DNA of 64,000 nucleotides from an uncultured Eubacteriales bacterium (lineage in GTDB: Bacteria > Bacillota > Clostridia > Oscillospirales > Acutalibacteraceae): NCBI GenBank assembly GCA_934454845.1, contig CAKSGV010000005.1, positions 21,040-85,039 on the forward strand. Direction: 5' to 3'. The notes under the pieces are model-generated. The model was not told the origin of the DNA, made no database searches, and saw only the letters and a program-made list of their open reading frames with translations. The position numbers and the translations under genes are program-made. This document shows positions 41,974-49,697 of this stretch, piece after piece (positions within the stretch are counted from its first letter, which is position 1; each line of letters opens with the position of its first letter).

Positions 41974-42208
41974 GAGTTTTTTAAAAAAATTTTGAAAAAC
42001 CTACATTTAGCGGAGATTTTTAGGCAGACTACTACATATATTATATAAGGTGCCGAAATGCCGGGGTCCGCTAAATCGTCGAAATAACCAAAATAAATGT
42101 CAGCGAATGTCAATTTTGACCTTATACAAAAAGGTTACAAGCTTGTAACTTATTGTAACAAACTTGTTTCTTTGTGCAAATTGCACAAATTCGCATAGGT
42201 TTTTTGCC
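41974..42208. other. Intergenic region rich in inverted repeats, function unknown
   Basis: No gene is supported here. Between the divergent pyrR and G5/3D promoters lie a 10-bp perfect inverted repeat ATTTAGCGGA (42005-42014) / TCCGCTAAAT (42067-42076) enclosing 52 bases, a GTCAA-TT-TTGAC palindrome (42110-42121), the 16-bp palindrome GTTACAAGCTTGTAAC (42134-42149), tandem TGTAAC repeats (42144-42149 and 42154-42159) and the 19-bp palindrome at 42171-42189 (core TTGTGCAA-A-TTGCACAA). These look like operators or a structured element; none matches a family I can name. Confidence 0.6.
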
Positions 42209-42237
42209 TTGACATATGAAAGAAAAGTCAATATAAT
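42209..42237 (+). promoter_or_regulatory. Consensus promoter of the G5/3D gene
   Basis: TTGACA, a 17-base spacer and TATAAT, both hexamers perfect, 63 bases before the ATG. A 9-bp hairpin (TTTTGCCGT/ACGGCAAAA, 42241-42266) begins at or just after the expected transcription start. Confidence 0.88.
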
Positions 42238-42300
42238 GGTTTTTGCCGTCAAAAATCACGGCAAAATTTCGAAATTTCCCTGAAATTTAAGGAGTTATAT

Positions 42301-43380
42301 ATGAAGAAACTGATAAAGCTTGCCCTTAAAAAAACGGGCCGCTTTTTAAGACACCGAATTCCGCTTGCGGTATTGCTTTGCACCGCAACTGTGCTTTGCC
42401 TGTCTTTCCTGAACAGCTCGGTTACGACTTTCAGAATATTTGACGGCGAGCAAACACTGACTGTCCGTTCACTTTCGGGCGACGCACAGGATGTTTTAAA
42501 GCTTGCAAACTTAAAATCGGATAATTATAATCTTGTCGCACAGAAGGTCAGCGGTAAGATCACGAACCTTTCAATAGAATACACTTTCCCTGTATATGTT
42601 ACAGTCGGACAGAATATCACGGAGGTTTACACTCCCAAAGCCACAGTCGAGGAAATACTCTCGTCTTTGGGAATCACTCCGGGACAAGACGATATTATTG
42701 AGCCCTCTTTGCAGACCGTTATCGAAGAAAGCTGCTATATAGACTATTCAAAGGTAGAGTATATCACAGGCAGTTACACAGAGGATATTCCTTTTAAGAC
42801 CGAAACCGTTATCGGAGAAAATGCGGGCTCGGGCGCTAAAACAACGCTTGTAAGCGGTAAAAACGGACTTTCGCAGGTTAATTACACCGCAAAAGTTGTA
42901 AACGGAGTAACAGTAGAAACAATAATAAATTCCACCGTTACCCTTTCAAACCCCGTAAACTGCCGCCAGGTAATAGGTACGACGACAAAGGCTGTCGCCG
43001 CGGCAACTTCGAGCAGCGTATCGTGTATTTCCACACTTTCGCCTGCCGCTCCCATTGAGCTTGACGCTAGCGGAATTCCTTTAAATTATCTTTCAAAGAA
43101 GACCGTTCAGGCAACGGCTTACACATATACAGGCCACAACTGCGCAACAGGTGTGGCTCCTCAGCCGGGATACATAGCGGTAAACCCGAAAGTTATCCCT
43201 TACGGAACAAGAATGTATATAGTATCTTCCGACGGAAAATTTGTTTACGGCTACGCCGTTGCGGCGGACACCGGCGGATTTTCGGTTTCAAAACCTAACA
43301 ATGTCGACTTGTTTATGGCGACCCGCGCCGCCTGCTCTGCATTCGGAAGAAGAAATATCGATATCTACTTCTTACCGTGA
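42301..43380 (+). CDS. G5 and 3D domain wall protein (YabE/Rpf-like)
   Basis: A 359-residue exported protein: basic N-terminus, hydrophobic anchor or signal at about 20-41, DUF348-type ubiquitin-like domain(s) (TFRIFDGEQTLTVRSLSGDAQDVLKLANL and VYVTVGQNITEVYTPKATVEEILSSLGI), a G5 domain (about 140-220) and a C-terminal 3D domain with TAYTYTGHNC, PYGTRMYI, AADTGGF and NNVDLFM, carrying the three conserved Asp residues. 3D domains resemble the MltA lytic transglycosylase core, so cleavage of peptidoglycan glycan strands is expected. AAGGAG precedes the ATG. Single-gene unit with a strong promoter and terminator. Confidence 0.93.
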   Translation: MKKLIKLALKKTGRFLRHRIPLAVLLCTATVLCLSFLNSSVTTFRIFDGEQTLTVRSLSGDAQDVLKLANLKSDNYNLVAQKVSGKITNLSIEYTFPVYVTVGQNITEVYTPKATVEEILSSLGITPGQDDIIEPSLQTVIEESCYIDYSKVEYITGSYTEDIPFKTETVIGENAGSGAKTTLVSGKNGLSQVNYTAKVVNGVTVETIINSTVTLSNPVNCRQVIGTTTKAVAAATSSSVSCISTLSPAAPIELDASGIPLNYLSKKTVQATAYTYTGHNCATGVAPQPGYIAVNPKVIPYGTRMYIVSSDGKFVYGYAVAADTGGFSVSKPNNVDLFMATRAACSAFGRRNIDIYFLP

Positions 43381-43392
43381 TAAAATCAAATA

Positions 43393-43435
43393 AAGCGAAC
43401 CCGTTTTGTCTGACAAAACGGGTTCGCTTCGGTTT
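43393..43435. terminator. Terminator between the 3D gene and ireB
   Basis: A very long near-perfect palindrome (AAGCGAACCCGTTTT/AAAACGGGTTCGCTT around GTCTGAC) is followed by GGTTTTTG on the plus strand and by a weaker T-rich stretch on the minus strand. It can serve both converging genes. Confidence 0.82.
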
Positions 43436-43466
43436 TTGTTCGAGAATATTTTAATTTTATAATTTT

Positions 43467-43712
43467 TCAACCTGCAAGATAATACTTAACGATAGTCTGC
43501 AACAGAAGATCTCGGTCGATCTTTCTTATAAGACTTCTGGCGTTATTATGCGTGGTAATATATGTAGGATCCTCAGACAGAATATATCCCACTATCTGAT
43601 TTATCGGATTGTATCCTTTTTCCTTTAAAGCATTATATACTTCGGTCAAGATCCTGCGGATTTCCTGCTCGGTTTGATCGCCGAGGGAAAAGGTCATAGT
43701 CCGGTCATTCAT
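43467..43712 (-). CDS. ireB: IreB family regulatory phosphoprotein
   Basis: An 81-residue protein beginning MNDRTMTFSLGDQTEQEIRRILTEVYNALKEKGYNPINQIVGYILSEDPTYITTHNNAR, closely matching IreB (formerly DUF965/YrzL). In Enterococcus, IreB is phosphorylated by the PASTA kinase IreK on N-terminal threonines and affects cephalosporin resistance; here Thr5 and Thr7 are in the same place. The start follows a GAGAGGTG ribosome binding site; the GTG three codons earlier overlaps that site. The kinase and phosphatase genes are not in the window. Confidence 0.94.
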   Translation of the reverse strand: MNDRTMTFSLGDQTEQEIRRILTEVYNALKEKGYNPINQIVGYILSEDPTYITTHNNARSLIRKIDRDLLLQTIVKYYLAG

Positions 43713-43734
43713 AACAAGCACCTCTCTTTTAAAT

Positions 43735-43763
43735 ATTTTATACTTTTTTTAAAAAAAGTTCAA
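43735..43763 (-). promoter_or_regulatory. Candidate ireB promoter
   Basis: Minus strand: TTGAAC, a 17-base spacer made of a T7-A7 palindromic tract, then TAAAAT, just after the pheT stop. The tract could alternatively act as a weak terminator of pheST. Confidence 0.55.
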
Positions 43764-43766
43764 GCA

Positions 43767-46157
43767 TTATTTTCTCAAAGTTGCGCCTTTAAGCTCAAGC
43801 TTTGAGATTATTTTTTCTGTAACGCGGTCTATTTCTTCTTCGGATAGGGTAGATTCGGCGCTTCTTAAGAATACGCTGTAAGCAACGCTCTTTTTGCCCT
43901 CGGGTATCTGCGAGCCTGAATACACATCGAAAAGCTCGGCTTTTTCAAGAAGTCTGCCGGCACCCGAAGCTATCGCCTTATAAAGTTCGCCTACGGGGAG
44001 ATCAATATCGCAAAGCATTGCGAAATCGCGTTCTACTGCCGGGAATTTCGGAAGAGGCTTATAAACCGTCTTGCGCTTATTTATCTTATAAAGTTCATCA
44101 AGCTTTATTTCGGCCGTTAAAACACGCGTTTCGATACCGTAAGCCGAGGCAACATCGGGGTGAACTTCGCCTAAGACTGCGATATTTTCATTGTTAACAA
44201 GGCAGCAAGCCTGTCTGCCGGGGTGGAGATACGGCTCGCTTGAGCGGACATACTCTGTGTGAGCGCCGAAAAGCTTCATAATTTCCTCAACGATACCTTT
44301 AAGGGTAAAGAAATCCTCGTCTTTTCCGTAAATACCTATCGACATTGTACCGAGTTCATCGGGCTGTTCCTTTAAAGGCAGCTCGTGTGCTATAAAGCGC
44401 TTGCTTATCTCAAAAAATCTGTCCTCGGTTATTTTTCTGTTTATATTGGTAGAAAGAACGGTGAGCATACTCGTTGTAAGCTGAGTTCTCATACAGGAAT
44501 ATTCATCGCCGAGCGGATTTAAAAGCTTTATCATATTTCTGCGCGGATCATCGGCAGAAAGTCTTAAAGTGTCGGCAGCGTTTGAGGGAATGAACGAATA
44601 GGTGGTTATCTCGTATGCTCCGAGAGCGCACATAAGCTTTTTGATTTTATCATCGTTAATTCTTGACGGAAGCTTTGTGCCCCTTATGATCTCGCCGCGC
44701 ATAGGAGTGGAAACAATATGGTCATACCCGTAAATTCTCATAACCTCTTCGGCAAGGTCTGCTCTTGATTCGACATCATCTCTTATAGACGGCACAAGAA
44801 CTTTAAGCTTACCGTTTTCCGACTCGGTTTTAAGACCGAGACTGTTAAGAATGGAAATTATCGTTTCTTCTTTTATATCAACCCCTAAAAGCGCAGTGAT
44901 ATCTTTTGATGTGGTGATAACAGTTCTGTCCTCGGGAAGCGACTCGTATCTGTCAAGCGCATTTTCGCAGATATCGCCGGCGTCAAGAGTATATATAAGG
45001 TTAAGCGCTCTGTTCATAGCAAACTCAACATTCTTAATATCCACTCCGCGCTCATATCTTCCGCTCGCCTCGGTGCGGATACCGAGCTTTCTGCCGGTGT
45101 GCCTTATATTGTCTCTGCGGAATTTTGCGGACTCTAAGAAAAGATTTTTCGTATCATCCTCGATCTCGCTTTCTTTTCCGCCCATAATTCCCGCAAGGCA
45201 GGAGGGCTTTTCGCCGTCGGCAATAACAAGCATATCTTCGCTTAAGTTATAATCCTTGCCGTCAAGAGTGGTTATTTTTTCGCCCCTGTTTGCCGTGCGG
45301 ACAGTTATCCTGCGGTCGGAAAGGTCGTCATAATTAAATGCGTGCATCGGCTGACCGGTTTCAAGCATTACAAAATTTGTGATATCCACGATATTGTTTA
45401 TCGGGCGCATTCCCGAAGCGGAAATTGCTTTTTGCATCCATTCCGGGGAAGGCTTGATTCTGAGGTTTCTAACCACTCTTCCGATGTATCTCGGGCAGAG
45501 GTCATAATTTTTAACCTCGACATCGATATAATCGGATGTTTTTTCGCTTATGGTTTTATAGTCGGTAGCAGGTGCGCGGAAAGTTGTGCCGAGCACAACC
45601 GCAATTTCCTTTGCAACGCCGATAAAGCAGTTGCAGTCGGGGCGGTTGGCGGTGATCTTAAAGTCGATAATATAATCGTCAAGACCCAATACCTCGCGCA
45701 TATCCGTTCCAGGAACAACATCGGGCTTTAAAATGAGAATTCCGTAAACTCCGGCGCCCTCATATTCCTCCTCGGTAAGACAAAGCTCTTCGCCGGAGCA
45801 GAGCATTCCGTTTGACTCCACGCCCCTGAGTTTCCCTGCTTTTATATGCTGCCCTGTTGGCAGATAGCTGTCATCAAGAGCGGCGGGAACGATATCGCCC
45901 TCTTTTATATTCTGTGCGCCTGTAACTATCTGCACAGGAGCACCCTTTCCGATATCCATTTGGCAGATTTGAAGATGATCGCTGTTTTCGTGAGGCTTTA
46001 TCTCGGTGATTTTAGCCGCGACGACATTTTTGATATTCTCGCCCTGCTTTTCAATACTTTCCACCTCAAAGCCTGCCATAATCATTTTATCGCACAGCTC
46101 TTCAACCGGAACATTTATATCTACATAATATTCCAGCGCTTTAAGAGATATTTTCAT
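43767..46157 (-). CDS. pheT: Phenylalanyl-tRNA synthetase beta subunit
   Basis: A 796-residue subunit: an N-terminal tRNA-binding OB domain (VVAAKITEIKPHENSDHLQICQMDIG, about 40-150), B3/B4 editing domain (ITANRPDCNCFIGVAKEIA, NNIVDITNFVMLETGQPMHAF), B5 (VITTSKDITALLGVDI), the catalytic-like core and a C-terminal ferredoxin-fold anticodon-binding domain (LPKFPAVERDFAMLCD). Two PheS and two PheT form the active enzyme. It follows pheS by 17 bases with an AAGGAGGGG ribosome binding site and is under the same T-box. Confidence 0.97.
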   Translation of the reverse strand: MKISLKALEYYVDINVPVEELCDKMIMAGFEVESIEKQGENIKNVVAAKITEIKPHENSDHLQICQMDIGKGAPVQIVTGAQNIKEGDIVPAALDDSYLPTGQHIKAGKLRGVESNGMLCSGEELCLTEEEYEGAGVYGILILKPDVVPGTDMREVLGLDDYIIDFKITANRPDCNCFIGVAKEIAVVLGTTFRAPATDYKTISEKTSDYIDVEVKNYDLCPRYIGRVVRNLRIKPSPEWMQKAISASGMRPINNIVDITNFVMLETGQPMHAFNYDDLSDRRITVRTANRGEKITTLDGKDYNLSEDMLVIADGEKPSCLAGIMGGKESEIEDDTKNLFLESAKFRRDNIRHTGRKLGIRTEASGRYERGVDIKNVEFAMNRALNLIYTLDAGDICENALDRYESLPEDRTVITTSKDITALLGVDIKEETIISILNSLGLKTESENGKLKVLVPSIRDDVESRADLAEEVMRIYGYDHIVSTPMRGEIIRGTKLPSRINDDKIKKLMCALGAYEITTYSFIPSNAADTLRLSADDPRRNMIKLLNPLGDEYSCMRTQLTTSMLTVLSTNINRKITEDRFFEISKRFIAHELPLKEQPDELGTMSIGIYGKDEDFFTLKGIVEEIMKLFGAHTEYVRSSEPYLHPGRQACCLVNNENIAVLGEVHPDVASAYGIETRVLTAEIKLDELYKINKRKTVYKPLPKFPAVERDFAMLCDIDLPVGELYKAIASGAGRLLEKAELFDVYSGSQIPEGKKSVAYSVFLRSAESTLSEEEIDRVTEKIISKLELKGATLRK

Positions 46158-46174
46158 AATTTTCCCCTCCTTAA

Positions 46175-47194
46175 TTAAAACTGCTCGAGAAAACGCTTAT
46201 CGTTTTCAAAAAGGAGCCTTATATCGCTGATCTTATATCTTGTTGTCGTAATTCTGTCAAGACCTATGCCGAAAGCAAATCCGGAATAGACTTCCGGGTC
46301 GATCCCGCAGCTTCTGAGCACGTTCGGATGGACCATACCGGCGCCGAGAATTTCTATCCAGCCGCTGCCTTTGCAGACTCTGCAGCCTTTTCCTCCGCAT
46401 TCCGAGCAGGTGACATCAACCTCGACCGACGGCTCTGTAAACGGGAAAAATGACGGGCGGAATTTAACCTTTGTTTCAGGTCCGTAAATCTCATGAGCAA
46501 ACTGCTCTAAAACTCCTTTAAGGTCGCACATAGTTACGCCCTTATCCACAACAAGTCCCTCTATCTGGTGGAATACGGGAGAATGAGTCGCGTCTACCTC
46601 GTCGGCTCTGAAAACTCTTCCGGGGCAGATAATTCTGATAGGAGGCTTTCTCTGCTCCATGGTTCTTATCTGCGCAGCGGAGGTCTGCGTTCTTAAAAGG
46701 AGATTTTCACCTAAATAAAAGGTATCCTGCATATCTCTTGCAGGGTGATCCGCAGGCACGTTTAAGCACTCGAAATTATAATGGTCGGTTTCCACCTCGG
46801 GGCCGTCAAGCACATCAAATCCCATTGAGCGGAAAATATCTATCATATCCTCAAGCACGGTGTTAAGAGGGTGAAGCTTGCCCGGCTTATGAACCTTTGC
46901 CGGCATAGATATATCAACCGTTTCGGCTTTTAATTTCATCTCAACCGCTTTGCTTTTAAGCTCTGTTTTCTTTTCACCTATCAAGGTCTCAAGCTTTTGC
47001 TTTGCCTCGTTGACAAGCTGACCTACTACAGGTCTTTCTTCGGCGGAAAGAGAGCCCATTTGTTTTAAAAGAGCTGTAAGCTCGCCTTTTTTGCCGAGGT
47101 ATTTTACTCTTAATTCCTCTATGGCCTGCTCGCTGTCGCAAGCTTCAAGAGCAGCTTTGGCTTTGCTTCTTAATGCCTCGATTTTTTCTTTCAT
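46175..47194 (-). CDS. pheS: Phenylalanyl-tRNA synthetase alpha subunit
   Basis: A 339-residue class II catalytic subunit. After an N-terminal coiled coil (residues 1-85) come MHKPGKLHP-like PAKVHKPGKLHPL, GFDVLDGPEVETDHYNFE, LRTQTSAAQIRTME (motif 2 region), FHQIEGLVVDKGVTM, and GAGMVHPNVLRSCGI...FAFGIGLDRITT (motif 3). The CSECGGKGCRVCKG insertion is a Cys-rich loop common in clostridial PheS. It lies downstream of a Phe T-box leader. Confidence 0.97.
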   Translation of the reverse strand: MKEKIEALRSKAKAALEACDSEQAIEELRVKYLGKKGELTALLKQMGSLSAEERPVVGQLVNEAKQKLETLIGEKKTELKSKAVEMKLKAETVDISMPAKVHKPGKLHPLNTVLEDMIDIFRSMGFDVLDGPEVETDHYNFECLNVPADHPARDMQDTFYLGENLLLRTQTSAAQIRTMEQRKPPIRIICPGRVFRADEVDATHSPVFHQIEGLVVDKGVTMCDLKGVLEQFAHEIYGPETKVKFRPSFFPFTEPSVEVDVTCSECGGKGCRVCKGSGWIEILGAGMVHPNVLRSCGIDPEVYSGFAFGIGLDRITTTRYKISDIRLLFENDKRFLEQF

Positions 47195-47221
47195 TTTTAT
47201 CCCTCCGAATTTTAAAAAAAG

Positions 47222-47500
47222 AGTAACAAAAAAAGACTCACATCCTTGAAATCAGGGACGAAGTCTTTAAAATCAGCACTCCGCGGTACCACCCGCATTT
47301 TCCGAATAAATCGGAACACTTAAATTTAAAAGCCTATAACGGAGCCTTAACCCGACGGCGCCTACGACACTTTTAATAAAAAGCTTCAGCACCGCTGCTC
47401 AAAAGCGAACTTCGGCAAATTCCTGACATAAAAGCGCTTTCAGCCGGCGGCGCCTTCTCTCTTTAAAGCGGATATAAGCTTACTCTTCTTTATCACAGCA
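47222..47500 (-). promoter_or_regulatory. T-box leader, phenylalanine (specifier UUC)
   Basis: On the minus strand the conserved T-box sequence GCGGGTGGTACCGCGG lies at 47296-47281, followed by a terminator hairpin whose arms AAAGACT and AGTCT span about 47269-47228 and end in TTTTTTT. Upstream, Stem I has the AGAGA...GGCTGAAAG elements and on its 3' side CCGAAGTTCGC, where UUC (47409-47407) follows GAA plus one base, the same geometry as the Asn specifier at 61270. UUC is a Phe codon, agreeing with pheST. Uncharged tRNA-Phe should stabilise the antiterminator and allow read-through. Confidence 0.93.
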
Positions 47501-47521
47501 TTTAATCCAATCTATAGAGTT

Positions 47522-47549
47522 ATTATAACATTTCATAAATAATTTTCAA
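47522..47549 (-). promoter_or_regulatory. pheST promoter
   Basis: Minus strand: TTGAAA, a 16-base spacer and TATAAT with an upstream TGT (extended -10), placing the start just before the T-box leader. Confidence 0.7.
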
Positions 47550-47567
47550 GTGTTTTTTTAAAATGAA

Positions 47568-47595
47568 TTGAAAAAGTCGTGAAAAGTGGTATAAT
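47568..47595 (+). promoter_or_regulatory. Promoter of the HAD-GNAT fusion gene
   Basis: TTGAAA, a 16-base spacer and TATAAT, 33 bases before the ATG, divergent from the pheST promoter. Confidence 0.68.
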
Positions 47596-47628
47596 GAAAA
47601 AAGAATTTTAAGATTTCGGCGGAAAGTT

Positions 47629-48774
47629 ATGGGAAAATACAAGCTTTTGATTTTTGATATGGACGGGACAATTCTTGATACTTTAAAGGATTTGACTTTA
47701 AGCACAAATTATGCTCTTAAAAAATGCGGGCTGGCTTTAAGATCCGAAAACGAAGTTCGCTCATTTGTGGGGAACGGGATAAGAAAGCTCATAGAAAGAG
47801 CGGTTCCCGAAAATTGCCCAAAAGAAACGATAACCAAGGTTTTTTCCGTTTTTAATGACTACTATAAGAATCATTGCTTCGATTTCACAAAAAGCTATCC
47901 GGGAATCACCGATATGCTGAAAAAACTTACACAAAAGGGGTATAAAACCGCCGTTTTGTCAAACAAAGCGGATTATGCGGTAAAAGAGCTTTCGGATAAA
48001 TTTTTCGGAGGACTTTTCGATTACTCTGCGGGAGTAAAGGAAAATATGAAAACAAAACCCTCTCCCGACGGGGTTTTTGAAATAATGAGGAATTTTAATA
48101 TTCCCCCCGAAAACACGCTTTATATCGGCGACAGCGAGGTGGATATCCTCACCGCAAAAAATGCGGGGGTGGATTGTATATCCGTAGACTGGGGCTTTAA
48201 AAGCAGAAGCTTTTTAGAGGAAAACGGAGCGAATATAATCGTGTCGACAGCTAATGAGCTTTATGAAAAAATAACGGAGCAAAAAATAATTATCCGCGAA
48301 TTTAAGAACGAAGATATCCCTTTTATGACCGATATTTGGAACGAGGTGGTGGAGGCAAAAAATGCATTTCCGCAAACCGACTGTTTAACAGAAAGCTCTG
48401 CGCTTTTGTTTTTCTCTCGGCAGACTAAAACAAAAGTCGCCGTAAATAAAGAAACAGGCGAAATCAACGGACTTTATATTCTTCATCCGAATAATATCGG
48501 CAGGTGCGGGCATATCGCGAATGCATCATTTGCCGTAGCTAAAAATTCAAGAGGTCAGCATATAGGCGAAAAGCTGGTTAAAGACTGCTTAAATACCGCG
48601 AAAGAGCAAGGGTTTGAAATTTTGCAGTTTAATGCGGTGGTGGAAACGAACTTTGCCGCGCGCAGGCTTTACGAGAGGCTCGGATTTAAGTTGCTCGGAA
48701 TCATTCCGCACGGATTTAAGGTGAGCGACCGCGAATACGAAAACATCTGCCTATACTACAAAAAACTCATTTAA
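47629..48774 (+). CDS. Fusion of a HAD phosphatase (phosphoglycolate phosphatase-like) and a GNAT acetyltransferase
   Basis: A 381-residue two-domain protein. Residues 1-218 are a HAD hydrolase: DMDGTILDT (nucleophile Asp10 and Asp12), AVLSNKADYAV (motif II), a conserved Lys in KTKPSP and GDSEVDILTAKNAG (motif IV), with a helical cap like phosphoglycolate/PGP-type Gph enzymes. Residues about 222-381 are a GNAT domain (IIREFKNEDIPFMTDIWNEVV, NASFAVAKNSRGQHIGEKLVKDCL with the QxxGxG-like acetyl-CoA loop, and FAARRLYERLGFKLLG). The reading frame crosses the junction without a stop. The substrate is unknown; a metabolite that is both dephosphorylated and N-acetylated is possible. Confidence 0.9.
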   Translation: MGKYKLLIFDMDGTILDTLKDLTLSTNYALKKCGLALRSENEVRSFVGNGIRKLIERAVPENCPKETITKVFSVFNDYYKNHCFDFTKSYPGITDMLKKLTQKGYKTAVLSNKADYAVKELSDKFFGGLFDYSAGVKENMKTKPSPDGVFEIMRNFNIPPENTLYIGDSEVDILTAKNAGVDCISVDWGFKSRSFLEENGANIIVSTANELYEKITEQKIIIREFKNEDIPFMTDIWNEVVEAKNAFPQTDCLTESSALLFFSRQTKTKVAVNKETGEINGLYILHPNNIGRCGHIANASFAVAKNSRGQHIGEKLVKDCLNTAKEQGFEILQFNAVVETNFAARRLYERLGFKLLGIIPHGFKVSDREYENICLYYKKLI

Positions 48775-48787
48775 ACGGAGAAATTTT

Positions 48788-49627
48788 ATGAAAATTTTAA
48801 AATCTTCCTTATGCCTGATATTTGTTTTATCGGTCCTTTGCGGCTGCGGAACAAAAGCAAAAAAAGAAACCGTATCCGACCCGAAAACGCTGGAAGAGGC
48901 AGCAAAAAACCGCTCGCAGTCGTCGGTCATAACTCTTAAAGGCACCGACAATATAGACGGGGAAACCTTGTTTTCCAACGCGGCTTACTTTTCTGCAGGA
49001 AAGCTTTATTACTACTCGTTTACTTCCGCCGTTGACGGTGAAAATAACGCAAAAGCGCTCTGCGATGTTACATTGGCAGACGGCGAAAAGGCGATTGCCG
49101 TGGATAATTATTACGGAACCGATTGTTCCGTAATGGTTACGGGCGGAAATTGGTACTTTATCCAGCAATCTGCCGAAACCGACGGACAGTACGATATTAT
49201 ACGCACGCCTTATAAGAATGTTATTCAGGATATCTTGGGCAGTGATTTTACATCTCTTGCCGCCGACCTTGCTCTTATAAACGGCGAGCTTTACCGCGCG
49301 TATTACGATATGAGCGGTAACACTGAAAAATACAAGGTGGATATTTCGGCACTCGGAGACGAAAATATCTTAGCCCTCTATCACGGGCTCGACTCTTACG
49401 GCGATACGTCGATTATCAAGACCGACAAAGCCTTTTATCTCATAAGCGAAAAAGCCTCTGCCGACGCTGCGAATACCGCCGAAAGCGAAAGGGTGAACCG
49501 CATTACCAAAATCGATACTCTTACCGAATTTTACGATGATGTGCTTAATATCGCTCCCGGATATGTTATCACGAAAGATAAAAAAGCAATCCTTTTAAAA
49601 GGACTGCTTGACGATAAGAATTATTAA
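48788..49627 (+). CDS. Hypothetical lipoprotein
   Basis: A 279-residue protein with a lipoprotein signal (MKILKSSLCLIFVLSVLCGCG, lipobox LCGC) and a mainly beta-strand soluble domain that I cannot assign. Segments such as NAAYFSAGKLYYYSFTSAV, VMVTGGNWYFIQQSAE and DLALINGELYRAYYDMSG look like repeated strands, perhaps blades of a small propeller. It begins 14 bases after the HAD-GNAT gene behind a CGGAG ribosome binding site and ends at tandem terminators, so the two genes probably share a transcript. Confidence 0.78.
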   Translation: MKILKSSLCLIFVLSVLCGCGTKAKKETVSDPKTLEEAAKNRSQSSVITLKGTDNIDGETLFSNAAYFSAGKLYYYSFTSAVDGENNAKALCDVTLADGEKAIAVDNYYGTDCSVMVTGGNWYFIQQSAETDGQYDIIRTPYKNVIQDILGSDFTSLAADLALINGELYRAYYDMSGNTEKYKVDISALGDENILALYHGLDSYGDTSIIKTDKAFYLISEKASADAANTAESERVNRITKIDTLTEFYDDVLNIAPGYVITKDKKAILLKGLLDDKNY

Positions 49628-49633
49628 ATTGCT

Positions 49634-49697
49634 CCGGCTCCCCGAATTTAAGGGGGGGGCCGGCTTTTTCCCTCCCGTTCAAGGGAGGATTTTTTAT
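49634..49697 (+). terminator. Tandem GC-rich terminators
   Basis: First hairpin: CCGGCTCCCC pairing with a G8 run plus CCGG, then TTTTT. Second: CCTCCC/GGGAGG with a six-base loop, then ATTTTTTATTTTTTT. They follow the lipoprotein stop; the last T tract overlaps the end of the converging bioY gene. Confidence 0.8.

Noticed and set aside
42023..42050. A dif-like sequence: the stretch around CATATATTATATAAGGT partly resembles the XerD half of the Bacillus dif site.
   Set aside because: The XerD arm matches only about 8 of 11 positions and the XerC arm about 5 of 11. Gene orientation here diverges (minus on the left, plus on the right), unlike a replication terminus. AT-rich chance similarity is more likely.
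42051..42057. TGCCGAA matches the Spo0A box consensus TGNCGAA.
   Set aside because: A seven-base consensus occurs often by chance, it is not placed over either mapped promoter, and nothing else in the window indicates sporulation.
41865..42113. An 82-codon open frame on the minus strand over the pyrR leader.
   Set aside because: It runs through the pyrR promoter and PyrR-binding hairpin, has no ribosome binding site and no protein-like pattern beyond a few hydrophobic stretches.
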